Positions 33,532 through 44,339 are shown, numbered from the stretch's first letter. The stretch is DNA of 64,000 nucleotides from Ferranicluibacter quercicola (GCF_021168455.1 NZ_JAJOZR010000011.1:1-64000), one strand, 5' to 3'. Notes: generated by a model from the sequence alone, not told the origin. Numbers and translations: made by a program.

Positions 33532-33566
33532 GCCTGGCGGAGCTTCTCCTGAAGCTCGCGCCAGGC
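33532..33566. terminator. Stem-loop after the alcohol dehydrogenase gene
   Basis: GCCTGGC pairs with GCCAGGC, and an inner GAGCTT pairs with AAGCTC, 12 bases past the stop. No T run follows. It probably closes the operon. Confidence 0.5.
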
Positions 33567-33703
33567 TGTCTCTCATTGGTTCTCGTATGGCGGATTAACA
33601 CTTCGTTAACCACGATTTGAAAGGTTCGGTTAACCACAGCGGCTTCAGGGGCTGGAGTTGTTTGCGGGGCAAACCGGGGCTTTGCATCCCCAACGAGGTT
33701 TCC

Positions 33704-34396
33704 ATGCCAGTCATTACATTCGCCAACACCAAGGGCGGCGCGGGCAAGACCACCGCAGCACTCATTCTCGCAACCGAACTGGCACGCGCTGGCAACCGCG
33801 TGACGGTGCTCGACGCCGATCCGCAGCGCTGGATCTCGACGTGGCACGAGATCTCGGGCCGCATGCCGAACATCGACGTCATCTCGGAAATCACGATGGC
33901 ATCGATTCAGGGCCACATCATTGAGAACCGCCGCAACACCGATTACTTCATCATCGATCTCGCCGGCGCACGCAACAGCCTGCTTGCAACCGCGATCGGC
34001 CTCTCCGACCATGTTCTCATCCCCATTCAGGGCTGTTCTATGGATGCCAAGGGCGGAGCGCAGGTTCTGGAACTGCTGGCCCAGCTGGAAAAGCAGGCCG
34101 GCGTGCGCATCGACCATTCCGTGGTGCTGACCCGTGTGAGCTCGCTGGTGACGACACGGGCGCTGCAGGTGGTGAAAGGGCTTCTGGCCAGCCGCAACGT
34201 GCGCGTTCTGGAAACGCCGATCGTCGAGCGCGCTGCCTTCCGCGACGTGTTCGATTGCGGCGGGACGCTGCAGACCATGGACCCCGCCCGCGTCAGCAAT
34301 CTCGACAAGGCGCGCGAGAACGCCCGCGTATTTGCCGAGGAAGTCCGCCGCCTCGTGCCGCTCCACGTCACCCGCGCCTTCCGCCGCGCCGCTTGA
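33704..34396 (+). CDS. Orphan ParA/MinD-family ATPase
   Basis: The 230-residue protein has the deviant Walker A motif KGGAGKTT at residues 10-17, the Walker A' TVLDADPQRW, and FIIDLAGARN. It belongs to the small ParA-like ATPases common in alphaproteobacteria, which position plasmids, chemotaxis clusters or other cargo. No parB or centromere-like repeats are nearby, so it is an orphan and its cargo is not known. The start at 33704 (MPVITFANTK) is the family's usual start; upstream residues in the longer frame are unrelated. Confidence 0.85.
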   Translation: MPVITFANTKGGAGKTTAALILATELARAGNRVTVLDADPQRWISTWHEISGRMPNIDVISEITMASIQGHIIENRRNTDYFIIDLAGARNSLLATAIGLSDHVLIPIQGCSMDAKGGAQVLELLAQLEKQAGVRIDHSVVLTRVSSLVTTRALQVVKGLLASRNVRVLETPIVERAAFRDVFDCGGTLQTMDPARVSNLDKARENARVFAEEVRRLVPLHVTRAFRRAA

Positions 34397-34406
34397 TGCG
34401 CCCCTC

Positions 34407-34435
34407 AGGACGCGACGTCTTCGGCGTCGCGTCCT
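34407..34435. terminator. Bidirectional terminator overlapping a stop codon
   Basis: AGGACGCGACG and CGTCGCGTCCT form a perfect 11-bp stem with a seven-base loop between convergent genes, and the minus-strand oxidase stop codon (34436-34434) lies in the stem base. AAAAG follows on the plus strand. Confidence 0.65.
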
Positions 34436-35735
34436 AAAAGCGTCGGCCGATCAGGTGCTTTGCCTGCGCGCCGACATGGTAGAAGGCCGACTTCACCGTC
34501 CGCAACGGATCGGGCGTGAGCGGCGTCTCATCGAGTGGCATCGCATGGGCGCCGCCGGTGATGTGATGGGCAAGCGCCCGACCGAACACGGTGCCGGGCG
34601 CGATGCCCCGGCCATTGTAGCCGCTGACCGAGAGTACATCCGGTGCCACCGTGTGCAGGCGGGGCAGGGCATTGGTGGTCATGCCGATGCGGCCATCCCA
34701 CCAGTATTCGAAATCCACCTCGCCGAGCTGGGGGAAAAGCGCCGCCAGCGAGCGCTTGGCAAAAGCGCGATGCGTGCCCGTCGCCAGGGCATCCAGACGG
34801 CCGATGCTGCCGAAGATCAGGCGGTTCTGCTGGTCCATGCGGAACGAGGTCATCACCATGCCGGTATCCCAGCATCCCTGCCGCTCGGGCAGGATCGTGG
34901 CCGCGACATTGGCAGACAGCGGCTTCGTGGCAAACTGGAAATACGGCAGGATCGTCAGCTCCGTCGTCGGCGCGCTCCAGGGCATGCCGTCGACGAGCGT
35001 GCCATAGGCGTTGGTGGCGAGAACGACCTTCGGCGCGGTGACGCTGCCGGACGGCGTCTTCAAGACCCAACGGTTTCCCTCGCGGGTGGCGCCGGTCAGC
35101 GGTGTCTCGGTAAAGAGCCGGACGCCGGCTTTGACGGCCGCATGCGCCAGACCCCGCGCATAGGCCAGAGGCTGGATCGTGCCGGCACGGCGGTCCAACA
35201 GTCCGCCGGCAAAACCTTCGGCACCCGTCAGCTGTCGCGCGTGATCCGCATCGAGCACCTCCACCGGCGCGCCAAAGCCCGCCCATTGCGCCTGCCGGTC
35301 GGTGATATCGGCAAGGCCCTCTGCGCCCACGGCCATATGCAGCGTGCCGTTGCGGGTTGCCTCGCACGAGATCCCGTGCCGGTCGATCAGGTCGAAGACG
35401 AGGGCCGGACCATTGCCGAGCGCATGCAAGAGACGCTCGCCGGGGGCCTTCCCGAGCGAGGCGATGAGATCGGCGGGCTTCGTCCACATGCCTGCATTGA
35501 CGAGACCGACATTGCGCCCGGATCCGCCGAAGCCGATCATGCGTGCTTCGATGAGGACGACCTTCACGCCGTGTTCCGCAAGATGCAGCGCCGCCGAAAG
35601 CCCCGTGAAGCCGCCGCCGATAACGGCGACATCCGCTGTGACATCCGCCCGCAGGGCTTCGGTCTGCGGCGCGGGCGGCGCGGTCGCGTGCCAGAGATTC
35701 GGCCCGATCTTGTAACGCGCGCGTTCATCCGCCAT
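34434..35735 (-). CDS. FAD-dependent oxidoreductase, PuuB/OrdL (DAO)-like
   Basis: The 433-residue protein starts with an N-terminal extension then the FAD Rossmann motif DVAVIGGGFTGLSAALHLAEHG, followed by GFGGSGRNVGLVNAG, the typical substrate-side block of OrdL/PuuB-type oxidoreductases that oxidise gamma-glutamylated amines. It has the C-terminal NALPRLHTVAPDVLSVSGYNGRG motif that closes the FAD site. It lies 1 kb from the gamma-glutamylation cluster on the other strand, so it may add a second oxidative branch. The start at 35735 has GAGGA upstream. Confidence 0.85.
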   Translation of the reverse strand: MADERARYKIGPNLWHATAPPAPQTEALRADVTADVAVIGGGFTGLSAALHLAEHGVKVVLIEARMIGFGGSGRNVGLVNAGMWTKPADLIASLGKAPGERLLHALGNGPALVFDLIDRHGISCEATRNGTLHMAVGAEGLADITDRQAQWAGFGAPVEVLDADHARQLTGAEGFAGGLLDRRAGTIQPLAYARGLAHAAVKAGVRLFTETPLTGATREGNRWVLKTPSGSVTAPKVVLATNAYGTLVDGMPWSAPTTELTILPYFQFATKPLSANVAATILPERQGCWDTGMVMTSFRMDQQNRLIFGSIGRLDALATGTHRAFAKRSLAALFPQLGEVDFEYWWDGRIGMTTNALPRLHTVAPDVLSVSGYNGRGIAPGTVFGRALAHHITGGAHAMPLDETPLTPDPLRTVKSAFYHVGAQAKHLIGRRF

Positions 35736-35947
35736 GCGGCAATCCTCGTCAGTTCTGCAGGTCTTCGACACCAGAGATAGCCGATTCCGCACGCCTTGCG
35801 TCATGACAATACCGGATGACGTGATGAGTCGGCGCGATCCGTCGCGAACCCGGGCCTCCAGCACCTCGCCGTCAGAGCCGTCAGAGCCGGGAACGCGCAT
35901 GTCGCGATCCCGGCATCCCGGTGTCGATCCGATCCGTCATCGTCCGC

Positions 35948-37375
35948 CTAATCGAGGAATTCGACCGTCGTGCCGACACTCACCATCTTTGCCAGTTCCG
36001 TCGCGTCCCAGTTCGTCAGTCGCACGCAGCCGTGGCTCTGTGTCTTGCCGATCTTCGACGGCTCAGGCGTGCCGTGAATGCCGTAGGTGGGCTTCGACAG
36101 CGCGATCCAGACCGTGCCGACGGGGCCGTTCGGGCCGGGCTGCAGCGTCAGCACCTTGTCGTTTTCGCCCTGTTTGAAATTGATCTTCGGATTGTAGGTA
36201 TAGCCGGGATTGAGCGCGATCCGATCGACCTGCACGGTGCCGGAGGGCGAGGGCGTATCCGACGATCCGATCGTTGCGGGATAGGCGGCAATCAGCGTGC
36301 CCGCCTCGTCATAGGCAAAGACCTGCTTGCGGGCCTTGTCGGCGACGACGCGCGTGACCTTGCCCGTCTTTGGCTCGCCCGGATTGATGACCTTGATGAT
36401 CGTTCCGGGAATCGTGAAATCGACCCCGGGGTTCAGCTCGCGCAGATAGGCCTCGTCCATATGAAAGCGCTCGCCGAGCATCTCCGTCGTCGAGGTGAAG
36501 GACATATGCGGGAGAAGGGCCTTGTGGGCGTAATCTTCCGGAATTTCCGCGACATAGGGGCCCGCCGCATCGGCCGCCGTGATGGTGTAGGTGGTGATGG
36601 CAAGGCCGCCGCTGAGGCGTAGCCGTTCCAGAATGTCGTCCGTATTGTTCGGATCGAGCGTTTCCCCCGTCGCCTGCTGCCATGCCTCGATGGCCTTGGT
36701 GACATTCGAGCCGTTCTTGCCGTCGATCACGCCGGGGGAGAAACCCTCACGATCGAGGAAGACCTGCAAGGCGGTGATTTCGGCGCTCGACTTGCGGGTG
36801 ATCGCGGCCGCGCGGGGCAGGGTTGTGCCCTGCGAGGCCGTCGGCTGCTCCGGCGGCAGCGCGGCCAGATCGTTTTCGTCCTGGGGAGCGGTCTGGTCCG
36901 TCATCGGAAGATCGCCGCGCTCGACGCCCGGGGGCACGAAATTACGATAGTCCGGCACCCCGTTCGCACCGCCACGCTGGCGAATATACGGGCGCTCGCC
37001 GTAGGCCTCGTTGCCGAAGGTCGTGTTGCGGGAAGGCTGGCCGCCGAACGCTTCGTCGCCATAAGGCTCCGCACCATAGGGATCCGGCGGCGGGCGGCGG
37101 CGGCCTTCGTTTGCGGCACGCGATCCCATGACCGTTGCAACGATGTTGCCCCAGTTGTCCACCAGCACCGTCCGGCCCCGTGCATCGCGCATCACCCGAA
37201 CCTCGCCGTTCTCGGGGACATAGTCGAGGATATCGCCCTGCGGCGTCACCAGAACCTGATCCGGCGACAGCGCGATGCGGGACTGCGCGGCAGCCGGCGA
37301 CGACACCGCCGCGAGGCCGGCCGTCACGAGGGCGGCCATGAGGAAAGAAGAGAGACGTCTCGGAGCAATGGTCAC
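35948..37375 (-). CDS. L,D-transpeptidase (YkuD/ErfK family), exported
   Basis: The 475-residue protein crosslinks peptidoglycan stem peptides or anchors proteins to them. A signal peptide (FLMAALVTAGLAAVSSPAAAQ) is followed by a proline- and glycine-rich region (residues about 85-150), a peptidoglycan-binding domain (ITALQVFLDREGFSPGVIDG), a LysM-like part, and the YkuD domain with HGTPEPSKIGKTQSHGCVRL; the nucleophile is Cys450 in SHGCVRL. The start codon is GTG at 37375. Rhizobiales rely heavily on L,D-crosslinks and carry many paralogues, so this is one of several. Confidence 0.92.
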   Translation of the reverse strand: MTIAPRRLSSFLMAALVTAGLAAVSSPAAAQSRIALSPDQVLVTPQGDILDYVPENGEVRVMRDARGRTVLVDNWGNIVATVMGSRAANEGRRRPPPDPYGAEPYGDEAFGGQPSRNTTFGNEAYGERPYIRQRGGANGVPDYRNFVPPGVERGDLPMTDQTAPQDENDLAALPPEQPTASQGTTLPRAAAITRKSSAEITALQVFLDREGFSPGVIDGKNGSNVTKAIEAWQQATGETLDPNNTDDILERLRLSGGLAITTYTITAADAAGPYVAEIPEDYAHKALLPHMSFTSTTEMLGERFHMDEAYLRELNPGVDFTIPGTIIKVINPGEPKTGKVTRVVADKARKQVFAYDEAGTLIAAYPATIGSSDTPSPSGTVQVDRIALNPGYTYNPKINFKQGENDKVLTLQPGPNGPVGTVWIALSKPTYGIHGTPEPSKIGKTQSHGCVRLTNWDATELAKMVSVGTTVEFLD

Positions 37376-37536
37376 GACAAGAACCTGTTGATGGGCGGGC
37401 CGACCCGCGAGCTACAAGCGGAATGGGACGTTAATATGAAAAGACTGAATTCAACGTTAAAGAACTGCTAACCATAGGCCGGGCGCGACGGCCGATGGCG
37501 CAAGAGACGCCGCGGGCGTTGCGAGGAGGTGACGAT

Positions 37537-38382
37537 ATGCGCATGGATGGAAGCCACGATGGCAAAATCGTGACGCTGCTCCTCGATCCCGCCTCGGCCA
37601 TGGATGTGGCCGCGCTGGTGATCGACGGGATCGATCTTTCGCCGGGCGACGCGATCCCGTCCGACGGGGATCCGCGCATCGACCAGGCGCTGAAGGGCTT
37701 TCTTTTCACCTGTGGTCCCGACCACATCCGGCACCCCGAGCCGACCGCGAACGGGGGACGGTATCCGCTGCATGGCTCCCTGTCCGGCACGCCGGTGCCG
37801 GCGGAGAGGCTGACCGCGACGGAGACGATGTGTCGTGCGATCGCCGATATCCGTCTCGCGGATGGCGGCCGCGCACGGCTGACACGCCGGTGGTCGATGA
37901 TGGACGGTGCCGTTCATCTCGAGGATCGAATCGACAATATCGGCGGGACGCCGTTTCCGCCCATGTGGATGTATCATCTCAATATCGCAGGCCGATTCTT
38001 CGACGACGATACGCGCATTCGCGGCGCCATGATCCCCGATGGATCGCAGGGCTGGCGGTTCGGCGAGGGCGCCAGTGCGCATTGTCTCTTTCCCGCGATG
38101 AGGCCGGATGGCTGGGCGCGCGTGACGGTCGGGCCGTTTGCCGCGCTCGGACATCGCACCCTCGACATCCGGTTCAAGACCGACAGCCTGCCGTTCCTGC
38201 AGATGTGGCGCTGCCAGCGTGGTGACGCCGATGTGGTCAGCATCGAGCCGGCTTCCCACAGGATCGCCCCGCGTTCTGCGCTCTGCGAAAGCGGTGCCCT
38301 GTCCCTGCTCATGCCGGGTGAAGGGATCACCTACGCGCTCAGGTTCGGCTTTTGCGAAGACGTCTCGTCTGTCACGGCGTGA
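37537..38382 (+). CDS. DUF4432 (aldose 1-epimerase-like) protein
   Basis: The 281-residue protein resembles DUF4432, a branch of the galactose mutarotase superfamily. Blocks seen are FLFTCGPDHIRHPEP, YPLHGSLSGTPV with the conserved His, MWMYHLNIAGRFF and the LPFLQMWRC motif near the C-terminus. Proteins of this family are sugar epimerases or mutarotases of unclear specificity. The start at 37537 has GGAGGTGACG immediately upstream, a very strong ribosome site; an earlier ATG at 37495 does not. It is monocistronic. Confidence 0.75.
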   Translation: MRMDGSHDGKIVTLLLDPASAMDVAALVIDGIDLSPGDAIPSDGDPRIDQALKGFLFTCGPDHIRHPEPTANGGRYPLHGSLSGTPVPAERLTATETMCRAIADIRLADGGRARLTRRWSMMDGAVHLEDRIDNIGGTPFPPMWMYHLNIAGRFFDDDTRIRGAMIPDGSQGWRFGEGASAHCLFPAMRPDGWARVTVGPFAALGHRTLDIRFKTDSLPFLQMWRCQRGDADVVSIEPASHRIAPRSALCESGALSLLMPGEGITYALRFGFCEDVSSVTA

Positions 38383-38458
38383 TTGACGTTTGCCGCAAAG
38401 GCGTCCTACATCGTCGTCAACGAAGGTTGCGGCACGCCGCGCGCCGAGGAGACTGTGC

Positions 38459-38800
38459 ATGGACGACATCCGCTCGATCAATGATGAATATTCGGTCACC
38501 GGCCAGATCACGGCGGCCGATCTCGACCAGATCAAGGCCTTGGGCTTCAAGTCGATCGTCTGCCACCGGCCCGACCACGAGCAGCCCGGCCAGCCGGACT
38601 TTGCCGAGATCGAACAGCGTGCCCATGCGCTCGGCATCGAGACGATGCACATTCCGGTCGGTCCTGCCGGCGTGACCGCCGACGCCGTCCACAAGATGGT
38701 CGATGCGCTCGATACGTTCCAGCGTCCCATCCTCGGCTACTGCCGCTCCGGCGCACGCTCGACCGCGGTCTATCAGCAGACGCAGCACATTCGCGGCTAG
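38459..38800 (+). CDS. DUF442 / TIGR01244-type protein (rhodanese-like phosphatase fold)
   Basis: The 113-residue protein matches the DUF442 family found as the N-terminal half of Blh proteins: VTGQITAADLDQIKALGFKSIVCHRPD at the N-terminus and the P-loop GYCRSGARS with a catalytic-looking Cys and Arg near the C-terminus. Members act as sulfur transferases or cysteine-based phosphatases. In full-length Blh a metallo-beta-lactamase domain follows; here it is absent and the gene ends. The start at 38459 follows GGAGACTGTGC. Confidence 0.75.
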   Translation: MDDIRSINDEYSVTGQITAADLDQIKALGFKSIVCHRPDHEQPGQPDFAEIEQRAHALGIETMHIPVGPAGVTADAVHKMVDALDTFQRPILGYCRSGARSTAVYQQTQHIRG

Positions 38801-39272
38801 GGTATTCCGCGCGCTTCACATCGCGAAGATCCTCTAAATCGTTGTTTCCAAGCAATTCTGGACGCGAAATCCCTGCGCGATTTTGCCGGAATTGCTTGAA
38901 ACCGTGACCCGCATGCCTGCGGCGATTGCCCGAGGTCTTGTCGATGCTCATGACGGAGGAACCGAGCCGTTAGCTCCCGGGGTCTCGGGCTTGACCCGAC
39001 CCGGTGCGCTCGCGCCCGTCCGGTCGAAAGGTCTGATCAGCTCGACGACGTCGGTTCTTTCGCCGTTCCGGTGCTTGCCCGGAGTGACGGGGAACGCCGG
39101 CGAGCGACGCGGCGAGGGCTGAGCATGTGCTGTGCAAAACACTCTGCTCAACCGCCTGCAACACCTGAGACGTTGCGATCGCTACAAGGGGAGAGCTTGT
39201 TGGCGTTATGTCATCGCCTTCAGTGCCTGAGATGTAAGACATTCTCAGCCGCGACCGGGCCTCCGCAGTGCT
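38801..39272. other. 472-base region without a gene; contains an inverted repeat
   Basis: No frame here looks coding. At 38850-38861 and 38886-38897 AAGCAATTCTGG and CCGGAATTGCTT pair at 11 of 12 positions, and flanking GTTTC/GAAAC bases extend the match; this sequence family is commonly repeated between genes in rhizobia. The rest carries no promoter or RNA signature I can name. Confidence 0.5.
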
Positions 39273-40259
39273 CTACACGCGCGATTGCCTGTGCCCTCTA
39301 TCAACGACGCGCACGCACCAGGCCGAAAAGTCGTCGATCGCCTGATCCCGAATCGTGTCGTGCAGCGTCTCATGTCGGCCGCCCGGATAGATGGTCGTCG
39401 TGACGTTTCGCAGGCCCGCCGTTTTCATCCGGCCGTCCAGCCATTGCATGGCCTTCGCGTTCTCTGTGGCCGGATCCTCTCCGCCGCCGACAAGGTTGAC
39501 GGGCATGTCGGGCGGAAGCCGCCGGAGGCGGTCGGGTCGGGCGCCGGCATAGCTCATGCGAAACAGGTCGATCCAGAGGGAAACCGTCACGTCGAACCCG
39601 CAGAGCGGATCGGCGATATAGCGATCGACGGCTGCCGGGTCGTGCGATAGCCAATCGAGATCCGTTCGGCGTGTCTGGATGGTGCGCGCCCAAGCGCCGA
39701 AAGAGAGCCGGGTGACGAGCGGGCTCGGAACGTCCGAGCCCTTCAGCATGCGTTCGACAGCCAGCCACCCCTGGCCGAACCGGCCGGCGAGGCCCGGGTT
39801 GAAGTTGGCGTTCCAGACCGCAAGGCCGTCATAGAGACTGGGCTCGGCTTCCGCCGCATTCAATGCCACCAACCCGCCCATCGAGTGACCGAAGAGGACG
39901 ACGGGAAGTCCGGGATGCCGGGAGACCGCATGGTGCCTGACGGCGGCGACATCCGCCAGGACCGCACCGATCCCGTCATCGGGCGCAAACCGCCCCTGCA
40001 ATTGCGCGGGACTTCGCGTCGCGCCATGCCCGCGATGATCATGCGCATAGACCGCGAACCCCTGCGCCGCCATGGCCGCGGCGAAATCCCGGTACCGCCG
40101 GGCATGTTCTGCAAGACCATGGCTGATCAGAAGCACACCGCGCGCATCGGTGCCTGCCGCCATGTGGTAGAGCGCAAGATCCGTCCCGGACGGAGTTGCG
40201 AGCCGACCCTCCTCGAATGCCACTGCCGTCACCTTTTCGACCTGCCGCCGGAGCACCAC
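39273..40259 (-). CDS. Alpha/beta hydrolase, monoacylglycerol-lipase-like (lysophospholipase L2 / PldB type)
   Basis: The 328-residue protein has the alpha/beta hydrolase fold: VLLISHGLAEHARRY (the oxyanion HG), YAHDHRGHGAT, the nucleophile elbow GHSMG (in VVLFGHSMGGLVAL), the acid near LVGGGEDPATE, and the catalytic His in YPGGRHETLHDT. It probably cleaves esters of long-chain lipids. The frame opens with GTG at 40259; a downstream GTG, or a start close to FEEGRLATPSG, is also possible, so the exact N-terminus is uncertain. Monocistronic. Confidence 0.85.
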   Translation of the reverse strand: MVLRRQVEKVTAVAFEEGRLATPSGTDLALYHMAAGTDARGVLLISHGLAEHARRYRDFAAAMAAQGFAVYAHDHRGHGATRSPAQLQGRFAPDDGIGAVLADVAAVRHHAVSRHPGLPVVLFGHSMGGLVALNAAEAEPSLYDGLAVWNANFNPGLAGRFGQGWLAVERMLKGSDVPSPLVTRLSFGAWARTIQTRRTDLDWLSHDPAAVDRYIADPLCGFDVTVSLWIDLFRMSYAGARPDRLRRLPPDMPVNLVGGGEDPATENAKAMQWLDGRMKTAGLRNVTTTIYPGGRHETLHDTIRDQAIDDFSAWCVRVVDRGHRQSRV

Positions 40260-40385
40260 TATCCCGCCCGGGAGCGGGGTCTGTCAACATGAGGATCGTC
40301 TAAAAAATTCGCGATGTACACGAATCGTGCTTGCGTTATTCTTGTTTTAGACCTTTATTGATCATGTTTTGTTCTGGAGGTTGAG

Positions 40386-41426
40386 ATGAGATCAGCTTAT
40401 AGGGAAATGGCGGTTTCCGCCAAGGCGCGGTGGCTGTGCGCCGTTCGTCCGGTACTGATATCCTGCGCGATCCTGGCGGCGAGCTGCGCCGCGTCTCATG
40501 CGCAGGCCGAGGACGGGGCCGCACCGGAAAGCGGGATCGGGAGGGCGGCACCCCGTCTTGTCGACAATGCGCTTCCGGCCGGAGCGTCCGGCGTGACACC
40601 CGTTCCGGCGCAGCCCGTGACGCCAGCCTCCGTGCGAAGGCCGCCCGAAGCCTCCGTTGCCGAGAAGGTCGATGGCGCTCGACCGGTAGCGGGAAGAACC
40701 GGCTTTGTTCTGGGTCTCAGCTGGCTGCCGGCGTTCTGCGAGGCGAAGGGCAAGCGACCGGAATGCGTGGGACAAGATGCCCAGCGTGCGGATGCCGGGC
40801 AGTTGACGCTGGCCGGTCTCTGGCCGGTCCGCAACAGCTTCTGCAAGGTCCCCGAAACGCTGCAGGCCGAGGATCGCAGGCGCGACTGGCTGTCGCTGCC
40901 GCCGGTACCGCTTTCGGCAGAGGTCGCCACGCGCCTTGCCACGTCGATGCCGGGTACGGCCTCGGGTCTCGATCGCCACACATGGCTGCGCAGCGGCAGC
41001 TGCCAGGTTCTCGATCCGGACGCCTATTTCTCGTTGCAGATCCGCTTGCTGGAGGCCGTGAACACATCGGCGGTCGGCGCGCTGTTTCGAAACCGGATCG
41101 GCGGCGACGTGACCGAAGCCGACGTCAAGGCTGCATTTGACGCGAGTTTCGCGGCCGGTGCCGGCGATCGCATTCGCCTTCAGTGCCGGCAGGTCGGTAA
41201 CCGCGTGCTGGTTACGGGGCTGACGATCGGGCTGTCTGCAGCCATGGAGGAGACGTCCGATCTTGCGACCCTGATCCATGCGGCAGCGCCGACCACGTCT
41301 CGTTGCAGCGGCGGTGTGGTGGATGCGGCCGGCCGGGCTCGTCCCGAGCGTCCGTCCGTCGTCGGCCAAAGGGCGCCCGCGGCGGAGAAGGGCACGACCA
41401 CGCTGGTCGACAGCCGCGAGGAATGA
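40386..41426 (+). CDS. RNase T2-like protein with all catalytic residues replaced
   Basis: The 346-residue protein has a signal peptide ending near ASHAQA, a Pro/Ala-rich linker to about residue 100, and a domain with the RNase T2 landmarks FVLGLSWLPAFCEAK, LTLAGLWP and HTWLRSGSC. In active T2 enzymes these are LHGLWP and HEWxKHGxC. Here the first catalytic His is Ala143, the Glu is Thr199, the Lys is Arg202 and the second His is Ser203, while the disulfide cysteines, Trp and Gly are kept. It should fold like RNase T2 but not cut RNA by the usual mechanism. The reading frame is intact, so this is not ordinary decay. A strong ribosome site (GGAGG) precedes the start. Confidence 0.78.
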   Translation: MRSAYREMAVSAKARWLCAVRPVLISCAILAASCAASHAQAEDGAAPESGIGRAAPRLVDNALPAGASGVTPVPAQPVTPASVRRPPEASVAEKVDGARPVAGRTGFVLGLSWLPAFCEAKGKRPECVGQDAQRADAGQLTLAGLWPVRNSFCKVPETLQAEDRRRDWLSLPPVPLSAEVATRLATSMPGTASGLDRHTWLRSGSCQVLDPDAYFSLQIRLLEAVNTSAVGALFRNRIGGDVTEADVKAAFDASFAAGAGDRIRLQCRQVGNRVLVTGLTIGLSAAMEETSDLATLIHAAAPTTSRCSGGVVDAAGRARPERPSVVGQRAPAAEKGTTTLVDSREE

Positions 41427-41584
41427 GGCAGATGGGTGTCCCCAAGTCTCGGCGAGGCTCCCGCGTCGGAGACGTCTGTCCGAAGCGCATCCGGGTGGAA
41501 ATGAGGCCAAGCGTCATTGCTCCGCCGGCGCAATTCGCCTACATAGCGGGCCAAATTCCATTTCCCGCGGAGCATTGATCGAGC

Positions 41585-43234
<1,650 letters not shown>

Positions 43235-43259
43235 GGCGCCGTCTGGAACGATGGTCTTC

Positions 43260-43290
43260 GGTCGTGCCGTTTCCTGCGAACGGCACGACC
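43260..43290 (+). terminator. Terminator of ettA
   Basis: GGTCGTGCCGTT and AACGGCACGACC form a perfect 12-bp stem with a seven-base loop 25 bases after the ettA stop. A T run is lacking. Confidence 0.6.
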
Positions 43291-43702
43291 GGCATTGGAA
43301 CGGATCACGAGCTCGCGCCTCGTGCAGATGCGGTATCGACGAGCGACTTGAGACGACGGCACGGGCTTGCGGCTTTCACGCGTGCGCGGGGGTGTGCATC
43401 CATGTGTGGCGTCTGCGCATCGGATGAGACGTCTACGTCGTCCGTCGAGCGTCCTGTCGCGCGCTGATACCTGAGACATCGCCGGTTCGATCCCCGTCGG
43501 TTCTCGAACAGGCCCGGGAAGACGGCGATCGAGATTTCGAGGTTTGCAGCAGAGCCCTGCTTTACGGAGACGGGGCAGACAACCTTTGGGGCAGGCCGTT
43601 GTCTTCCCGTTCCGGCTGAGGTTCCGCTTCTTGAGGCAGCCATATCGTCGGCGATCTCGGACTGGAAGCATCCTGCCGCTTGGGGGAGAGGAGCAGGGAG
43701 CG
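43291..43702. other. 412-base region without a supported gene
   Basis: Several open frames cross here but none has family signatures. The stretch GCCGGTTCGATCCCCGT (43480-43496) looks like a tRNA T-arm, but its stem has a mismatch and no matching acceptor or anticodon arm lies upstream. Nothing else is recognisable. Confidence 0.4.
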
Positions 43703-44224
43703 CTACGGTGGTGATCGTCGTTCTTGAATGTGGGTGGCCAGTCGTCGTGCCAGCTTTTCCGGCTCTTCGCTTGCCGTATCCAGCGTGAGATCCGGCGGGG
43801 TTGTCCACGGGTCGTATGAACGCGTCATGATTTGCTCCCAGGATGGCTTGATCAGGCCGACAATGTCGCTCTGGCGGGTTTCGACGCGTCGTCGGTGTAC
43901 GGCGGTGTTGCTGCAGATGAGAGCGACATCCAGCGCGGCCGCCCCTGCATGTGCCGCGACAGACCGCCATCCCGCTCGGGAGGCTTCGACGGGGTTGACG
44001 CAGTCCGCAACGACGATATGGCCGAGCCGGAGGTTATCGGCAGCGATCGCCTGGGCGACAGCATAGCCCGAGGTGCTGTCCGCCGACGTCAGACCCTGGG
44101 AGGAGAGGATGTGCTCGATGGTGTCGATGCGGATGTGAAAGGCGTGCAGGTGACGACACAGACGGGAGGCCAGCGTCGTTTTTCCTGTCCCAGGCAGGCC
44201 CGAAAGGATAATGAGCATCGTCAT
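43703..44224 (-). CDS. AAA-type P-loop kinase-like protein
   Basis: The 173-residue protein has Walker A LIILSGLPGTGKTTLAS at the N-terminus, a DTIEHIL acceptor-site segment, VVADCVNPVEASRAGW, and a C-terminal helix. This is the layout of small nucleotide or sugar kinases, close to predicted gluconate/zeta-toxin-type kinases, but no specific substrate motif is recognised. The start at 44224 has CAGGAC upstream; the longer frame to 44260 adds residues with no P-loop character. Confidence 0.7.
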   Translation of the reverse strand: MTMLIILSGLPGTGKTTLASRLCRHLHAFHIRIDTIEHILSSQGLTSADSTSGYAVAQAIAADNLRLGHIVVADCVNPVEASRAGWRSVAAHAGAAALDVALICSNTAVHRRRVETRQSDIVGLIKPSWEQIMTRSYDPWTTPPDLTLDTASEEPEKLARRLATHIQERRSPP

Positions 44225-44339
44225 GACGTCCTGCCGAAGGCATTGTCTATCTGCAGGCACCCTTTGCGGCTGCCGATGGAACCGGCGGTAATGGTACCGT
44301 GCGTCAGTGCGTCTTTTCCCTTGCAGCAGGCTCTTAAAT

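Noticed and set aside
43480..43505. tRNA-like T-arm (GCCGGTTCGATCCCCGT), possibly an attachment-site remnant
   Set aside because: The T-stem has a mismatch, no acceptor or anticodon arm lies upstream at a suitable distance, and no integrase or element boundary is nearby. Chance similarity is as likely.
44225..44339. SAM-II or other riboswitch upstream of the ArsR fusion and metF
   Set aside because: I could not find conserved riboswitch blocks; the inverted repeat at 44340-44361 explains control better as a protein operator.
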